A program made the translations under genes and the position numbers. This document shows, piece by piece, positions 9,596 through 18,109 of a DNA stretch of 64,000 bases. Source of the stretch: Candidatus Gastranaerophilales bacterium (GTDB lineage Bacteria; Cyanobacteriota; Vampirovibrionia; Gastranaerophilales; Gastranaerophilaceae); the NCBI GenBank assembly GCA_944325595.1, contig CALVAQ010000008.1:24952-88951 (forward strand). Reading direction: 5' to 3'. Positions within the stretch are counted from its first letter, which is position 1. Every line of letters begins with the position of its first letter. The notes beneath the pieces are model-generated. The model saw only the letters and a program-made list of their open reading frames with translations, made no database searches and had not been told where the DNA came from.

Positions 9596-10267
9596 ATGGC
9601 ACCAACAAACAGAAAAACAAAACAGACATTGGCGCTTTTTATAGTTACATTTTTAATTTCACTTATTGTGATTACTTACTTTATAAAAAGTTTTTCTCCG
9701 AATGTAGATGTTGAAATAGGAGGAGAAGAAGAACTGCAGCAAACAACGGACAGCTCCGACTCGGAAAGTGACGTAAAAAAAGCTATCGACGACAGATTGA
9801 GATGGATTCAGCTTGAAGACAATATGCCCGGCGCTGCAAAAAGAGAAGACGGACAAACTTCTGATGAAGTTACATACCAGAACTCAAAAGTTCGCACACC
9901 TGAAGAAATTGCAGAAGACATAAACAACTCTGCGGAATCAAATCAACATACAGAAAAAGAGATGAAACCTATTGAGTTGAACAGTTCTGTTCACAAAAAC
10001 ACTTTGCCGCCGCCGGTTCCGGCAGCTCCGCAGGCAGAACCGCCCAAAATGTCAAAAGTTTATGTCGGTTCATATCCGACAATAGAGCAGGCTATTCAGG
10101 CACAAAACCAGCTTATGAATTTGTCGGCTTCCGTCAGCCCGTTTGTCAAAGAAGTCAACGGCACATATGTCCTTCAAGCCGGTTCTTACGCAAATCCGAG
10201 CAAAGCAGAAGCTGTTTCAAGGGAAATAAACTCTCTTGGTTTCCATGCAAGAGTGGTAAAAGAATAA
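9596..10267 (+). CDS. Membrane-anchored SPOR-domain protein
   Basis: About 223 residues: a short basic N-terminus, one transmembrane helix (about residues 10-30, TLALFIVTFLISLIVITYFI), an acidic linker, a proline-rich stretch (PPPVPAAPQAEPP) and a C-terminal SPOR domain from about residue 150 (KVYVGSYPTIEQA ... YVLQAGSYANPSKAEAV). SPOR domains bind denuded septal glycan, so this is likely a division-site periplasmic protein. An AGAGGAG Shine-Dalgarno sequence 8 bases before ATG 9596 fixes the start, although a TTG lies just upstream. It is the last gene before a strong terminator. Confidence 0.85.
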   Translation: MAPTNRKTKQTLALFIVTFLISLIVITYFIKSFSPNVDVEIGGEEELQQTTDSSDSESDVKKAIDDRLRWIQLEDNMPGAAKREDGQTSDEVTYQNSKVRTPEEIAEDINNSAESNQHTEKEMKPIELNSSVHKNTLPPPVPAAPQAEPPKMSKVYVGSYPTIEQAIQAQNQLMNLSASVSPFVKEVNGTYVLQAGSYANPSKAEAVSREINSLGFHARVVKE

Positions 10268-10310
10268 ATCTTTGTTAACAAAAATTAAAAAATACTGAAA
10301 ATATTGAGAC

Positions 10311-10342
10311 AAAACCCGATATCTGCGTTGACATCGGGTTTT
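10311..10342 (+). terminator. Rho-independent terminator after the SPOR gene
   Basis: A perfect 10-bp stem, AAAACCCGAT paired with ATCGGGTTTT, with a 12-base loop and a T-rich 3' side. It separates the queC operon from the rpsL transcription unit. Confidence 0.85.
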
Positions 10343-10517
10343 GTTTGCGTTTTTATAGAATTGTATCCTTATCGGGAGTACCAGGTTTGTGCTGAACGCT
10401 GATTTTCGGTAATGATATGGCGCACGGAACGCCGTTGCAAATTCCGTAAAACAGGGCTAGGGTGTGTATGCCTCAGCTGAAATAATAATTAATTAATAAA
10501 TATAATAAGGAGAAAAC
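10343..10517 (+). promoter_or_regulatory. rpsL-rpsG leader with predicted secondary structure
   Basis: These 175 bases are less AT-rich than other gaps nearby and hold paired segments: ACGGAA with TTCCGT around 10424-10448, and GCTAGG with CCTcAGC (one bulge) around 10458-10479. The rest is an AT-rich run and a good AAGGAG Shine-Dalgarno sequence for rpsL. It may be a translational operator or an RNA leader for the ribosomal protein operon. I could not match it to a known riboswitch. Confidence 0.4.
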
Positions 10518-10898
10518 ATGCCAACAATTGCACAACTGGTTAGAAAAGAACGTTCCAGTTTGAAAGATAAAACAAAATCACCGGCTCTTACAAACTGCCC
10601 TCAAAGAAGAGGTGTTTGCACAAGAGTCTACACAACTACTCCGAAAAAACCTAACTCAGCTTTGAGAAAAGTTGCAAGGGTTAGATTGACTAACGGATTT
10701 GAAGTTACATCTTACATTCCGGGTATCGGACACAACCTTCAGGAACACAGTGTTGTTCTTATCAGAGGCGGCAGGGTAAAAGACCTTCCGGGTGTCAGAT
10801 ATCACATTGTCAGAGGCACTCTTGATACTGCAGGTGTTGCAAACAGAGCACAGAGCAGATCAAAATACGGTGCAAAAAAAGCTAAACAAGGCAAATAA
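10518..10898 (+). CDS. rpsL: Ribosomal protein S12
   Basis: 30S decoding-centre protein, 126 residues, near-complete agreement with bacterial S12 ([45 protein letters not shown]). Lysines 43 and 44, the streptomycin-resistance positions, are wild type. AAGGAG precedes the ATG. It is co-transcribed with rpsG. Confidence 0.98.
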   Translation: MPTIAQLVRKERSSLKDKTKSPALTNCPQRRGVCTRVYTTTPKKPNSALRKVARVRLTNGFEVTSYIPGIGHNLQEHSVVLIRGGRVKDLPGVRYHIVRGTLDTAGVANRAQSRSKYGAKKAKQGK

Positions 10899-10917
10899 TT
10901 AGGAAAGGAACGTTAAG

Positions 10918-11388
10918 ATGTCAAGAAGAAATAAACCGCCGAAAAGAATACCGGCACCTGATGCAATTTACAACAGTGTAGATATTGCAAAATTTATCAA
11001 CAGACTTATGAGACGCGGTAAAAAATCTATTGCGGAAAAGATTTTCTACCAGACAATGGAAAATATTCAGGCAAAAACAAAAGAAGATCCTATCGAAGTC
11101 TTCAAAAAAGCTTTGACAAACACTACTCCGCTTCTGGAAGTTAAAGCAAGAAGAATCGGTGGTTCTACATATCAGGTTCCTGTTGAAGTTAAACCTGACA
11201 GAGGTATGGGAATGGCTTCTACATGGATGATTGATGCAGCAAAGAAAAGACACGGAAAATCAATGATTGAAAAATTGACAGCCGAGTTCCTTGATGCATC
11301 AAACGGTCAGGGTGCAGCCTGCAAAAAACGTGAAGATACTCACAAAATGGCTGAAGCAAACAAAGCTTTTGCTCATTACAGATATTAA
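10918..11388 (+). CDS. rpsG: Ribosomal protein S7
   Basis: Primary 16S rRNA-binding protein that organises the 30S head, 156 residues. Typical segments are RRGKKSIAEKIFY, ARRIGGSTYQVPVEV and REDTHKMAEANKAFAHYR at the C-terminus. It lies 19 bases after rpsL with a good Shine-Dalgarno sequence. The operon ends here in a terminator; the usual next genes, fusA and tufA, are absent from the window. Confidence 0.98.
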   Translation: MSRRNKPPKRIPAPDAIYNSVDIAKFINRLMRRGKKSIAEKIFYQTMENIQAKTKEDPIEVFKKALTNTTPLLEVKARRIGGSTYQVPVEVKPDRGMGMASTWMIDAAKKRHGKSMIEKLTAEFLDASNGQGAACKKREDTHKMAEANKAFAHYRY

Positions 11389-11408
11389 TATCTTAAATTT
11401 ATATACAA

Positions 11409-11436
11409 AAAGAGTCCTGATTTTCAGGGCTCTTTC
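11409..11436 (+). terminator. Terminator after rpsG
   Basis: An 11-bp stem (AAAGAGTCCTG with CAGGGCTCTTT, including one T-G wobble) around an ATTTT loop, with TTTCTGTTT after it. It closes the rpsL-rpsG unit. Confidence 0.85.
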
Positions 11437-11514
11437 TGTTTGTAAAAAGTTTTAAAAATCGTTAAATATTTTAACCAAATAGCCCGCAGCCCCGTTATCT
11501 GCTAAAATATTGCT

Positions 11515-13617
11515 ATGTCTAAGATACTTTTCGTTTCAGATGACGAAACAAAGAAAAACATAATATCAAAAGCACTGGCAAAATCAACAAATGCCCTGTT
11601 ATCAACTACAGATGAACAGGCTGTTATCAATTATGTCGAAAAAGGGCAGATTGATATGATTATTGTTGACGAAGACACAAAAGAGCCGGATGTTCTTATT
11701 TTGTGTAAAAAGCTTCATTCCGCAGCTATAAAAGCAAATGTTGCAATCCTTGCAGTTGTAAACCAAAATACAGACAATACAGAGCTTTTGAAATTTGCAA
11801 ATGTTTATGTAACAAAACCGATAAATGAAAAAATTCTCACATCATGCATAAACGGAAGCCTGAAACTCAAAAAAGCAATTGACACGCTGTCAATGAACAA
11901 CAATGAACTCGCAAAAAGTCTGTATCAGCTGGATGTTTTGTACAACACATCAACCCAGCTGGCAGGTTCTCTGGACAAGCAAAAGCTCATAAATATTATG
12001 ATTGACGGTCTTGAAAAGAGTCTGAGCTTTTCACTTTCTTATGTTCTTGTTTTTAATGATGAACACAATATTGACCTGATAATAAATTCGCTTTACGGTA
12101 TCTCTCCGAGACTTGAACACTCTTTGAAACTCCGTGCAATTCTGAGCTACAGAGCGCTTTTTGACAAAAAGAGGATACCTTATGACCTGAATGTAAATGA
12201 CATAAAGGTAATAAAGAACATAAAACAGCCTATAGAAGAATATGATTTGAATATTCTGAAGTTCGACAATCTGTTTGCTCCGATAAATATCGGTGAAAAA
12301 TTTTTCGGGCTGATTGAAGTATTCAGAGAGAATGATTATTCGCAGGAGGACACGACCTGTTTTCAAACACTGGCAAGACAGGTATCTCTGCCGTTGGAAA
12401 ACGCATCCTTGTATGAAGAAATCAAAAACACCAACACAAAACTGGAAAAACTCGAAAGGCTGAAATCCGAGTTTATATCTATTGTGTCTCATGAATTGAG
12501 AACACCTCTTACCGCAATAAAAAACTCGCTTGAAATATGCTTGAGCGGTAAAGCAGGAGAAGTCAGCTCAATCACCGACAAATTTTTGAATATGGCAAAA
12601 AGAAATGTAACAAGACTCTCGGGCATAATAAATGACCTTTTGGATTTATCAAAAGTCGAAGCGGGAAAAATGGATTTCAAATTTGAAAAAACCAGCATAA
12701 ACACTCCGGTTGAGTTTATAAAAAACACATTTGAAAACGTAGCTAAAGACAAAAAAATTGATTTAATCTTTGAAAAAGAAGAAAACATTGCCCAAACCTA
12801 TATCGATACACAGAGAATTGAGCAGGTAGTATCAAATCTGGTTTCTAATGCAATAAAATTCACAAACGAAAACGGAAAAATAATAATAAAAACAGAAAAC
12901 ATAACAGAAAAAGATATAGACAAGTCTCTTCTTATCGGTGCAGAAAACATTACTTTCTATCCTAACTATATAAAAGTTTCCGTAAAGGACAGCGGTATAG
13001 GCATTGCGCCTGAGGATCAAAAGAAAGTGTTTGACCAGTTCCAGCAGATAGAAAACTCCTTGAACCGACAAACCGGAGGAACGGGGCTGGGGCTGCCTAT
13101 TGCAAAACAGCTCATTGAGGCACATAAGGGTTTTATATGGGTGGAAAGTGAACTGAACAGGGGAACAACATTTTCTTTTGTGATACCTGTTTTGACAGAA
13201 AAAGACAAGTTTTTGATAGATTTTGACAAAGATATAGCAAAGGCAAAAACCTGCGGACATACAATTCTGTTTTTGCTTGTTGAAGAAGACAAAAATACCC
13301 AAAGTTCATTTATAAAAGATATAAAAGAAGACAAAATTTCCATAATCAGAAAAACAGCGAATACAAAAGAAATATATTATGAAGAAAACGGAAAGAATTA
13401 TCTGGCAATAACAATGCCCGAAGCTGACAAGTTTGCACAGAGTTTTATCGAAAAGAAAATAGACAGTACACTGTATTGTGAAGAAGAAAACACTGACAGC
13501 AAAAAATATGATATATTGTATTCAACAGTTCTTTTTCCTGACAAAGGAAAAGATGCACGGGACTTGATGGAAATCGCAAAAGATTCTTTAAAAAGTAAGG
13601 TGGAGGCAGTTTTATAA
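11515..13617 (+). CDS. Hybrid sensor histidine kinase with receiver, GAF, kinase core and degenerate GGDEF-like tail
   Basis: 700 residues with no transmembrane segment seen, so probably cytoplasmic. Domains in order: a receiver-like domain (1-125, with SDDE, VDED and VTKP), a GAF-like sensor (about 150-295), a coiled coil, HisKA with SHELRTPL and phospho-acceptor His326, then HATPase (NLVSNAIKFTN near 441, DSGIGI near 493, GGTGLGL near 522). Residues about 565-700 resemble a GGDEF fold: the end (LFPDKGKDARDLMEIAKDS) is like the closing helix of diguanylate cyclases. The GGDEF position reads as ENGKNYLAI, so it should be inactive. The stop overlaps the start of the next gene (TAATG). The GGDEF reading is inference. 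Confidence 0.85.
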   Translation: MSKILFVSDDETKKNIISKALAKSTNALLSTTDEQAVINYVEKGQIDMIIVDEDTKEPDVLILCKKLHSAAIKANVAILAVVNQNTDNTELLKFANVYVTKPINEKILTSCINGSLKLKKAIDTLSMNNNELAKSLYQLDVLYNTSTQLAGSLDKQKLINIMIDGLEKSLSFSLSYVLVFNDEHNIDLIINSLYGISPRLEHSLKLRAILSYRALFDKKRIPYDLNVNDIKVIKNIKQPIEEYDLNILKFDNLFAPINIGEKFFGLIEVFRENDYSQEDTTCFQTLARQVSLPLENASLYEEIKNTNTKLEKLERLKSEFISIVSHELRTPLTAIKNSLEICLSGKAGEVSSITDKFLNMAKRNVTRLSGIINDLLDLSKVEAGKMDFKFEKTSINTPVEFIKNTFENVAKDKKIDLIFEKEENIAQTYIDTQRIEQVVSNLVSNAIKFTNENGKIIIKTENITEKDIDKSLLIGAENITFYPNYIKVSVKDSGIGIAPEDQKKVFDQFQQIENSLNRQTGGTGLGLPIAKQLIEAHKGFIWVESELNRGTTFSFVIPVLTEKDKFLIDFDKDIAKAKTCGHTILFLLVEEDKNTQSSFIKDIKEDKISIIRKTANTKEIYYEENGKNYLAITMPEADKFAQSFIEKKIDSTLYCEEENTDSKKYDILYSTVLFPDKGKDARDLMEIAKDSLKSKVEAVL

Positions 13618-13991
13618 TGGGTGATGCAAAAAAAATCCTTATCGTCGATGATGAACAGGATATCGTAGAAACACTTAAATTTATGCTCGAGGCTCAGGGC
13701 TATGAGTGTTTTTGTGCATATGACGGAGAAGCGGGGCTCAATATGGCAAAAGAAATCATGCCTGATTTGATGATTCTGGATGTTATGATGCCAAAGATTA
13801 ACGGATACAAAATCAGCCGTCTTCTTAAATATGATACAAAATACAAAGATATTCCGATTATTATGGTCACAGCCCGTTCTCAGGAAGATGACAAAATTAT
13901 CGGACAGGAAACAGGGGTAAACGAATATATTACAAAGCCGTTCGAACTGGATGATGTAATAAACAGAGTAAACAAATATCTAAATGACTAA
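13617..13991 (+). CDS. Single-domain response regulator (CheY-like receiver)
   Basis: 124 residues and nothing but a receiver. The acidic pocket is D11/D12, the phospho-acceptor is D55 (LMILDVMMP), with T85 and K107 (ITKPFE) as the switch residues. It shares one base with the kinase gene before it and is surely its cognate partner or phosphorelay intermediate. With no output domain it must act through protein contact, possibly with the PilB-like ATPase encoded 15 bases downstream. Confidence 0.93.
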   Translation: MGDAKKILIVDDEQDIVETLKFMLEAQGYECFCAYDGEAGLNMAKEIMPDLMILDVMMPKINGYKISRLLKYDTKYKDIPIIMVTARSQEDDKIIGQETGVNEYITKPFELDDVINRVNKYLND

Positions 13992-14006
13992 AATCGAAAG
14001 GCAATC

Positions 14007-15401
14007 ATGGAGTTTGTCAGAAACAAAACACTTGAAAAGCTCAAATATGACCTCGTAAGAGACAATATAATCAAATACGAGGACTTGGAGACTGCTGAAC
14101 AGGTAGCAGCTGCCCAGAATGTAAATATTGGACAGGTATTGATTTCATCGGGGATTATCACGGAGGATGCTTTGCTGAAATTTCTTGAAAACAAACTGCA
14201 CATTCCTTATGTAAACCTTGATGACTACTCGTTAGACAAAAAATGCCTGAGTTACATTAATCTGAACAATGCTCAAAAATATAAAGTCATCCCGCTTTTC
14301 AAAATAGAAGGTATTTTGACTGTCGCAATGTCTGATCCGCTCGATTTGTTTGCTATAGACAAAATAGTCGAAGATGCAAAATGTGAAATAGAGCCTGTTA
14401 TTTCATCGGAAAATGCTGTAATGAAAAAGATTGAAGAATACTACCACAGCAGCAGTTCCGTTGGACAGATTTTTATTGATGAAAACAAACAAAAATACGA
14501 CTGGCGAGAAATATTGAACAACGAAGACCTGTCTTCCGGAATGTCGGATGAATATATTCAAAAAATTATACGTGCAATACTGAAACAGGCAATATCAGAC
14601 GATATCCATGAACTGTTTTTTGAACATGTACCAAACGGATTGAGCGTAACTTTCAGGAAAGAGTCACAGAACATTTCCGCAGGAGAAATACCAGCCATAC
14701 TTGTATCTGCTTTTATTGCAAAGCTAAAAACTCTTTCAAACCTTGACCCCACTGTATCAGAGCTTCCGCAGCTCGGCAAACTGAGCTTTAAAGTAGAAGA
14801 CATAGCTTTGATTGCCAGTATTTCTGCATTCCCGACAATACACGGCGAAAGAATTTCAATAAAAATATATAAACCGCCAAAACAATTAGCAGAAATCGGT
14901 ATGGATTCAAAGAAAATCACTACCATCAGAAATGCAATGCAAAAACCGGGTATTGTTCTTGTCTGCGGCTCAGGCTTGAGCGGAAAAACACATTTGATAT
15001 ATTCAATACTGCTTGACACAGCAGTTGAAAACAAAAACGTAATGACAATTGAGTCCATTACAAAATATAACCTTGAAAACGTAAATCAATGCGAACTCAA
15101 TGAGCATATTGGCTTTAATCTGGATAAGGCAATGCGTTTTATAGAATTTCAGTCACCGGATATACTTTATTTTGAAGGTATAAACACAAAAGAAGGGCTG
15201 GATTATTTTACGTCACTTGTGTTTAAGGACAAAACACTTATTACGGAATTTCTGGCAGAAAACATCGCCGATTTGATGAAAAAACTATCTATCAGTGATT
15301 TTTCTATGTTTAAATCTATGCTTTCGTGCTTAATATTTATACACAACAAAAAAAGTATAGAAGTCTTTGACAAACCCGCACTGGAAAAATATTTCGGATA
15401 A
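14007..15401 (+). CDS. Divergent PilB/GspE-like protein with MshEN domain
   Basis: 464 residues. The N-terminus (about 30-75) fits an MshEN/T2SSE-N domain, the kind that can bind c-di-GMP (NIGQVLISSGIITEDALLKF...IPYVNL); the usual leading R of RLG is N here. A second domain matches the GspE/PilB secretion ATPase, but the Walker A region is GSGLSGKTH near 322-330 instead of GPTGSGKTT, and the Walker B region is PDILYFEGI near 384 rather than PDI-x-x-x-GEIRD. The four-cysteine zinc site is missing. It may be a regulatory pseudo-ATPase of a type IV pilus or type II machine. GAAAGG provides the Shine-Dalgarno sequence. Confidence 0.75.
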   Translation: MEFVRNKTLEKLKYDLVRDNIIKYEDLETAEQVAAAQNVNIGQVLISSGIITEDALLKFLENKLHIPYVNLDDYSLDKKCLSYINLNNAQKYKVIPLFKIEGILTVAMSDPLDLFAIDKIVEDAKCEIEPVISSENAVMKKIEEYYHSSSSVGQIFIDENKQKYDWREILNNEDLSSGMSDEYIQKIIRAILKQAISDDIHELFFEHVPNGLSVTFRKESQNISAGEIPAILVSAFIAKLKTLSNLDPTVSELPQLGKLSFKVEDIALIASISAFPTIHGERISIKIYKPPKQLAEIGMDSKKITTIRNAMQKPGIVLVCGSGLSGKTHLIYSILLDTAVENKNVMTIESITKYNLENVNQCELNEHIGFNLDKAMRFIEFQSPDILYFEGINTKEGLDYFTSLVFKDKTLITEFLAENIADLMKKLSISDFSMFKSMLSCLIFIHNKKSIEVFDKPALEKYFG

Positions 15402-15529
15402 AAATCTTTACGTTTTAAAAATATTTTTTGTAAAAATATATTAACAATTCCTAAAAATCGGTAAATTCATAAGAAAAAAAACTTTTTATTATTATATAGG
15501 AAACCGAAGGAAAAAAGGAATAGTTAATT

Positions 15530-16051
15530 TTGGCACCAAATGTTGAAAAAATTACAGTTCAACAAGCGGCAGGTGATATTACAAAAGGCAAAGCACCTGA
15601 AACAACTGTTGACAATAGCAAGATAGAAGTCTTTACCCTGGGCTCGGGATTTCTGTATAATCCCGCACAGGTAAAAGAAAAGACCTCTGCTCCTTTGTTC
15701 GGAAACATTACAGGAACAACACAACTTCCGGAACAGCAGTCTGTATCGACTCCGCTGTTCGGTTCAAACATTGTGGTTGATAAACAGCCTCAAACTACAA
15801 AAGTTGAAACAATACAATCAAAGCCGGAAGCATTTGCGGCACTTGCAGATTGGAAAACCTATCTGAACAAGATAAAATACGGTGTAAATAAACTGGATGC
15901 GGTAATCGATGCCGGTTCTTTAAATATCTTAAATGAATACGGCATAGACAAAACAGAAATTGCCGATATATACAGAGCAAATCCCAGACTGAGAGCAATA
16001 ATAAGCCAGATGTATGAAATGGCTTTGCAATCAGGGATTGAAACTGCATAA
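15530..16051 (+). CDS. Protein of unknown function in the signalling operon
   Basis: 173 residues, no family recognised. The N-terminal 100 residues look disordered (rich in P, T, Q, K, with the phrase APLFGN / TPLFGS occurring twice), followed by a compact helical C-terminus from about residue 105 (AALADWKTYLNKIKYGVNKLDAVI to the end). It starts at TTG, with AAGGA about 9 bases upstream; no upstream ATG is in frame. It lies 18 bases before the HD-domain gene, so the two are probably co-expressed. Confidence 0.55.
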   Translation: MAPNVEKITVQQAAGDITKGKAPETTVDNSKIEVFTLGSGFLYNPAQVKEKTSAPLFGNITGTTQLPEQQSVSTPLFGSNIVVDKQPQTTKVETIQSKPEAFAALADWKTYLNKIKYGVNKLDAVIDAGSLNILNEYGIDKTEIADIYRANPRLRAIISQMYEMALQSGIETA

Positions 16052-16069
16052 ACAACAGGGGAATTAGGA

Positions 16070-16621
16070 ATGACTATTAATATCAAAGATGCATTGCATT
16101 ATGAAAATTTGAAAACAATCAAATATACACATCTTGCTACAACTATCGTTTATGCAAGAGCCATTGCAGAAGTACTTGGATATTCAAAAGAAGAAATCCA
16201 TGTTATAGAAGTCGGAGCTTCTTTGCATGATATCGGAAAATCCTTTATACCTCCGTCTATCTTGAATAAAAAAGGCAGACTGAGCAAAGAGGAAAGAGAA
16301 ATAATAAATCTTCATGCAGTAATCGGTTATGAAATACTAAAATCAGCAGGCTACGGCGTAAACGTGGCAGAAATCGCAAGAGATCACCACAATCCGATGT
16401 CAAAAAATCCAATGGCACAGATTGTCAGAGCAGCTGATATTTATTCTGCAATGAGAGAAGAACGCTCATACAAAAAAGCGAAAACTCATGAAGAAGCAAT
16501 GGAAGTTTTGAGAGCATCAAGAGTTCCTCAAAATATTCTGGATGCGCTTGACAAAAGATACGGCAAAAAGACTGTAACAAATCCTATTCAAAGCTTTTCA
16601 GTTCAAACTGCAATTGCTTAA
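16070..16621 (+). CDS. HD-GYP-like phosphohydrolase lacking the GYP loop
   Basis: 183 residues. It shows the HD-GYP layout: LHDIGKSFIPPSILNKKGRLS, HAVIGYEIL, then RDHHN, and VRAADIYSAMREERSYKKA. Metal-ligand residues (HD, H, HH, AAD) are kept. The stretch that normally reads HHE-x-x-DG-x-GYP is shortened to HHNPMSKNP. Function could be hydrolysis of a cyclic dinucleotide or another phosphoester, or it may have become a signalling scaffold. GGAATTAGGA precedes the ATG. Its 3' end overlaps the convergent TPR gene by 38 bases. Confidence 0.8.
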   Translation: MTINIKDALHYENLKTIKYTHLATTIVYARAIAEVLGYSKEEIHVIEVGASLHDIGKSFIPPSILNKKGRLSKEEREIINLHAVIGYEILKSAGYGVNVAEIARDHHNPMSKNPMAQIVRAADIYSAMREERSYKKAKTHEEAMEVLRASRVPQNILDALDKRYGKKTVTNPIQSFSVQTAIA

Positions 16622-17510
16622 GATCGGTTGAAAGGGTTTCATAGTTGTTCATAGCTTCTTTAAGGTGATATTGATATTGCTCTGTATCGCCAAGTTCCTT
16701 ATAGACATGTGCTATAGTATAGTTGACTTCTCCGTTGTAGGGATTGTTTTTTATTGCTGTTTGCAATAGTTTTAGTGCTGTTTTGAGGTTATTATTTTTT
16801 GCATAAAGTTTTGACAATATTACGTATGCGCCATCGTCCTTGGGGTTCAACTCCAGTGTCTTTTTCAGACACTGTTCTGCTTTTTGGGAGTCACCTTCAT
16901 CAAAATATATCGAACCGAGATTGAAATATGCCCAGCTGTAATCGGGAGAAAGCTCAAGCACTTTTTCGTAATGCTTTATGCAGTTTTCTCTGTCGCCGGT
17001 TTTATCAAGTTCATATGCAAGATAAAAATGTGCAAGATAATCATCCGGATTTAAATCAATAGCAGTTTTGAGACATTTTATTGCTGTTTGATGTTCCTGT
17101 TTTTTGGAATACAGATATCCGAGATTAAAATAGCTGTTTTCATCGTCTTCTTCAAGCTGCAAAACTCTTTTAAAAAGCGGTATTGCCATGTCAAACTCAC
17201 CGGACTGCAAATATGCATAACCGAGATTGTACAAAAAATCTGGTTCATTCGGACTGATATTAAGTGCATTCTGATAAGAAATTATAGCTTTTTCAAATTC
17301 TTTCAGATTTTCAAGAACAATTCCTGCATTGTAGTGCAGTCTCGGGTCTTCAGGAAAACGTTTCAACAGATAATAAAGTTGTTTGAGAGCTTCTTCATTA
17401 AACCCGTTGTTCATAAATTCAACCGCAAGCTCCCGTCTGGTCTTGAAATCAGTAGGGTCTTTCTCCAGCCTTGCGTTTAACTCTTTTATTTTATCGAGAT
17501 TGTTATCCAT
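16584..17510 (-). CDS. TPR-repeat protein
   Basis: 308 residues made almost entirely of tetratricopeptide repeats (about eight, spaced 34 residues, with canonical W/L-G-Y-A-P positions such as AHFYLAYELDKTGDRENCIKHYEKVLELSPDY). No signal peptide is seen, so it is a cytoplasmic scaffold. It converges with the HD gene and overlaps it tail-to-tail. It probably forms a unit with nothing on its own strand except the following exported-protein gene, which lies upstream of it. Confidence 0.85.
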   Translation of the reverse strand: MDNNLDKIKELNARLEKDPTDFKTRRELAVEFMNNGFNEEALKQLYYLLKRFPEDPRLHYNAGIVLENLKEFEKAIISYQNALNISPNEPDFLYNLGYAYLQSGEFDMAIPLFKRVLQLEEDDENSYFNLGYLYSKKQEHQTAIKCLKTAIDLNPDDYLAHFYLAYELDKTGDRENCIKHYEKVLELSPDYSWAYFNLGSIYFDEGDSQKAEQCLKKTLELNPKDDGAYVILSKLYAKNNNLKTALKLLQTAIKNNPYNGEVNYTIAHVYKELGDTEQYQYHLKEAMNNYETLSTDLKQLQFELKSFE

Positions 17511-17521
17511 AGTCTTTCTGC

Positions 17522-17968
17522 TTAAATTTTAAAATTTTGGCTCAATTTAACAACAAAATTCTGCGAAGGATATATTACAACATTTTGTCCTTTTTTGAAA
17601 ATTAAGAACTTCGCAATAAACGGAGTATTTTTACCGGTATACTGTTCCAGTATTTCCACATCATGTGCGCTTCCGTTAACATCATAGACTATCCCGTCAG
17701 AAAGAATCAATGTGCCGCCTCTTCCAAAGAATCTGGCCTTTTTGTTTTTTAGAATATAAATTTCTGCTTTGCTGTTTTTTGCAAAAACGAGTTTGTCGTT
17801 AACGTAAACATCTTTTTTGACAATTGCGTTCAACTTGGAATGCATAGTCCTTTGCGACTTGTGTCTTTTCAAGCCGAGAACAATCTCTGTTCCCGCAGGA
17901 ACCGTTGCTGCAAGTGAGGATGCTGTCAGCAATGACAATATTGATATAAAACACAATAATTTTTTCAT
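17522..17968 (-). CDS. Exported protein of unknown function
   Basis: 148 residues. MKKLLCFISILSLLTASSLA is a clean signal sequence with cleavage after SLA (about 20). The mature protein starts TVPAGTEIVLGLKR and is beta-rich, ending KFLIFKKGQNVVIYPSQNF. I infer a small periplasmic or outer-membrane-associated beta protein. It resembles the 6.7-kb exported protein in layout but not clearly in sequence. A GAGG lies a few bases ahead of the ATG. The TPR gene follows 11 bases downstream. Confidence 0.6.
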   Translation of the reverse strand: MKKLLCFISILSLLTASSLAATVPAGTEIVLGLKRHKSQRTMHSKLNAIVKKDVYVNDKLVFAKNSKAEIYILKNKKARFFGRGGTLILSDGIVYDVNGSAHDVEILEQYTGKNTPFIAKFLIFKKGQNVVIYPSQNFVVKLSQNFKI

Positions 17969-18109
17969 AAGACCTCAATTTTCCTGTGTCAGCTCATAAT
18001 TATAATAATATATTATGAACAATTTTACAAAGTGCTAAAAAGATAAATTAAGCTCACAAGCCAAACTCGCTTCAGAAAAGTCCCAAATAAAGAATAAAAT
18101 GAATAGACA

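Noticed and set aside
10343..10517. A known riboswitch, 6S or signal-recognition RNA at the rpsL leader
   Set aside because: I looked for conserved riboswitch cores and the SRP GGAAGCAGC signature and found none; only a generic structured leader is supported.
12832..13302. 156-codon frame on the - strand
   Set aside because: Cys/Phe-rich shadow of the sensor-kinase gene.
11515..16621. A complete type IV pilus assembly locus
   Set aside because: No pilin, PilC, PilT or prepilin peptidase gene is present, and the one PilB-like gene is degenerate.
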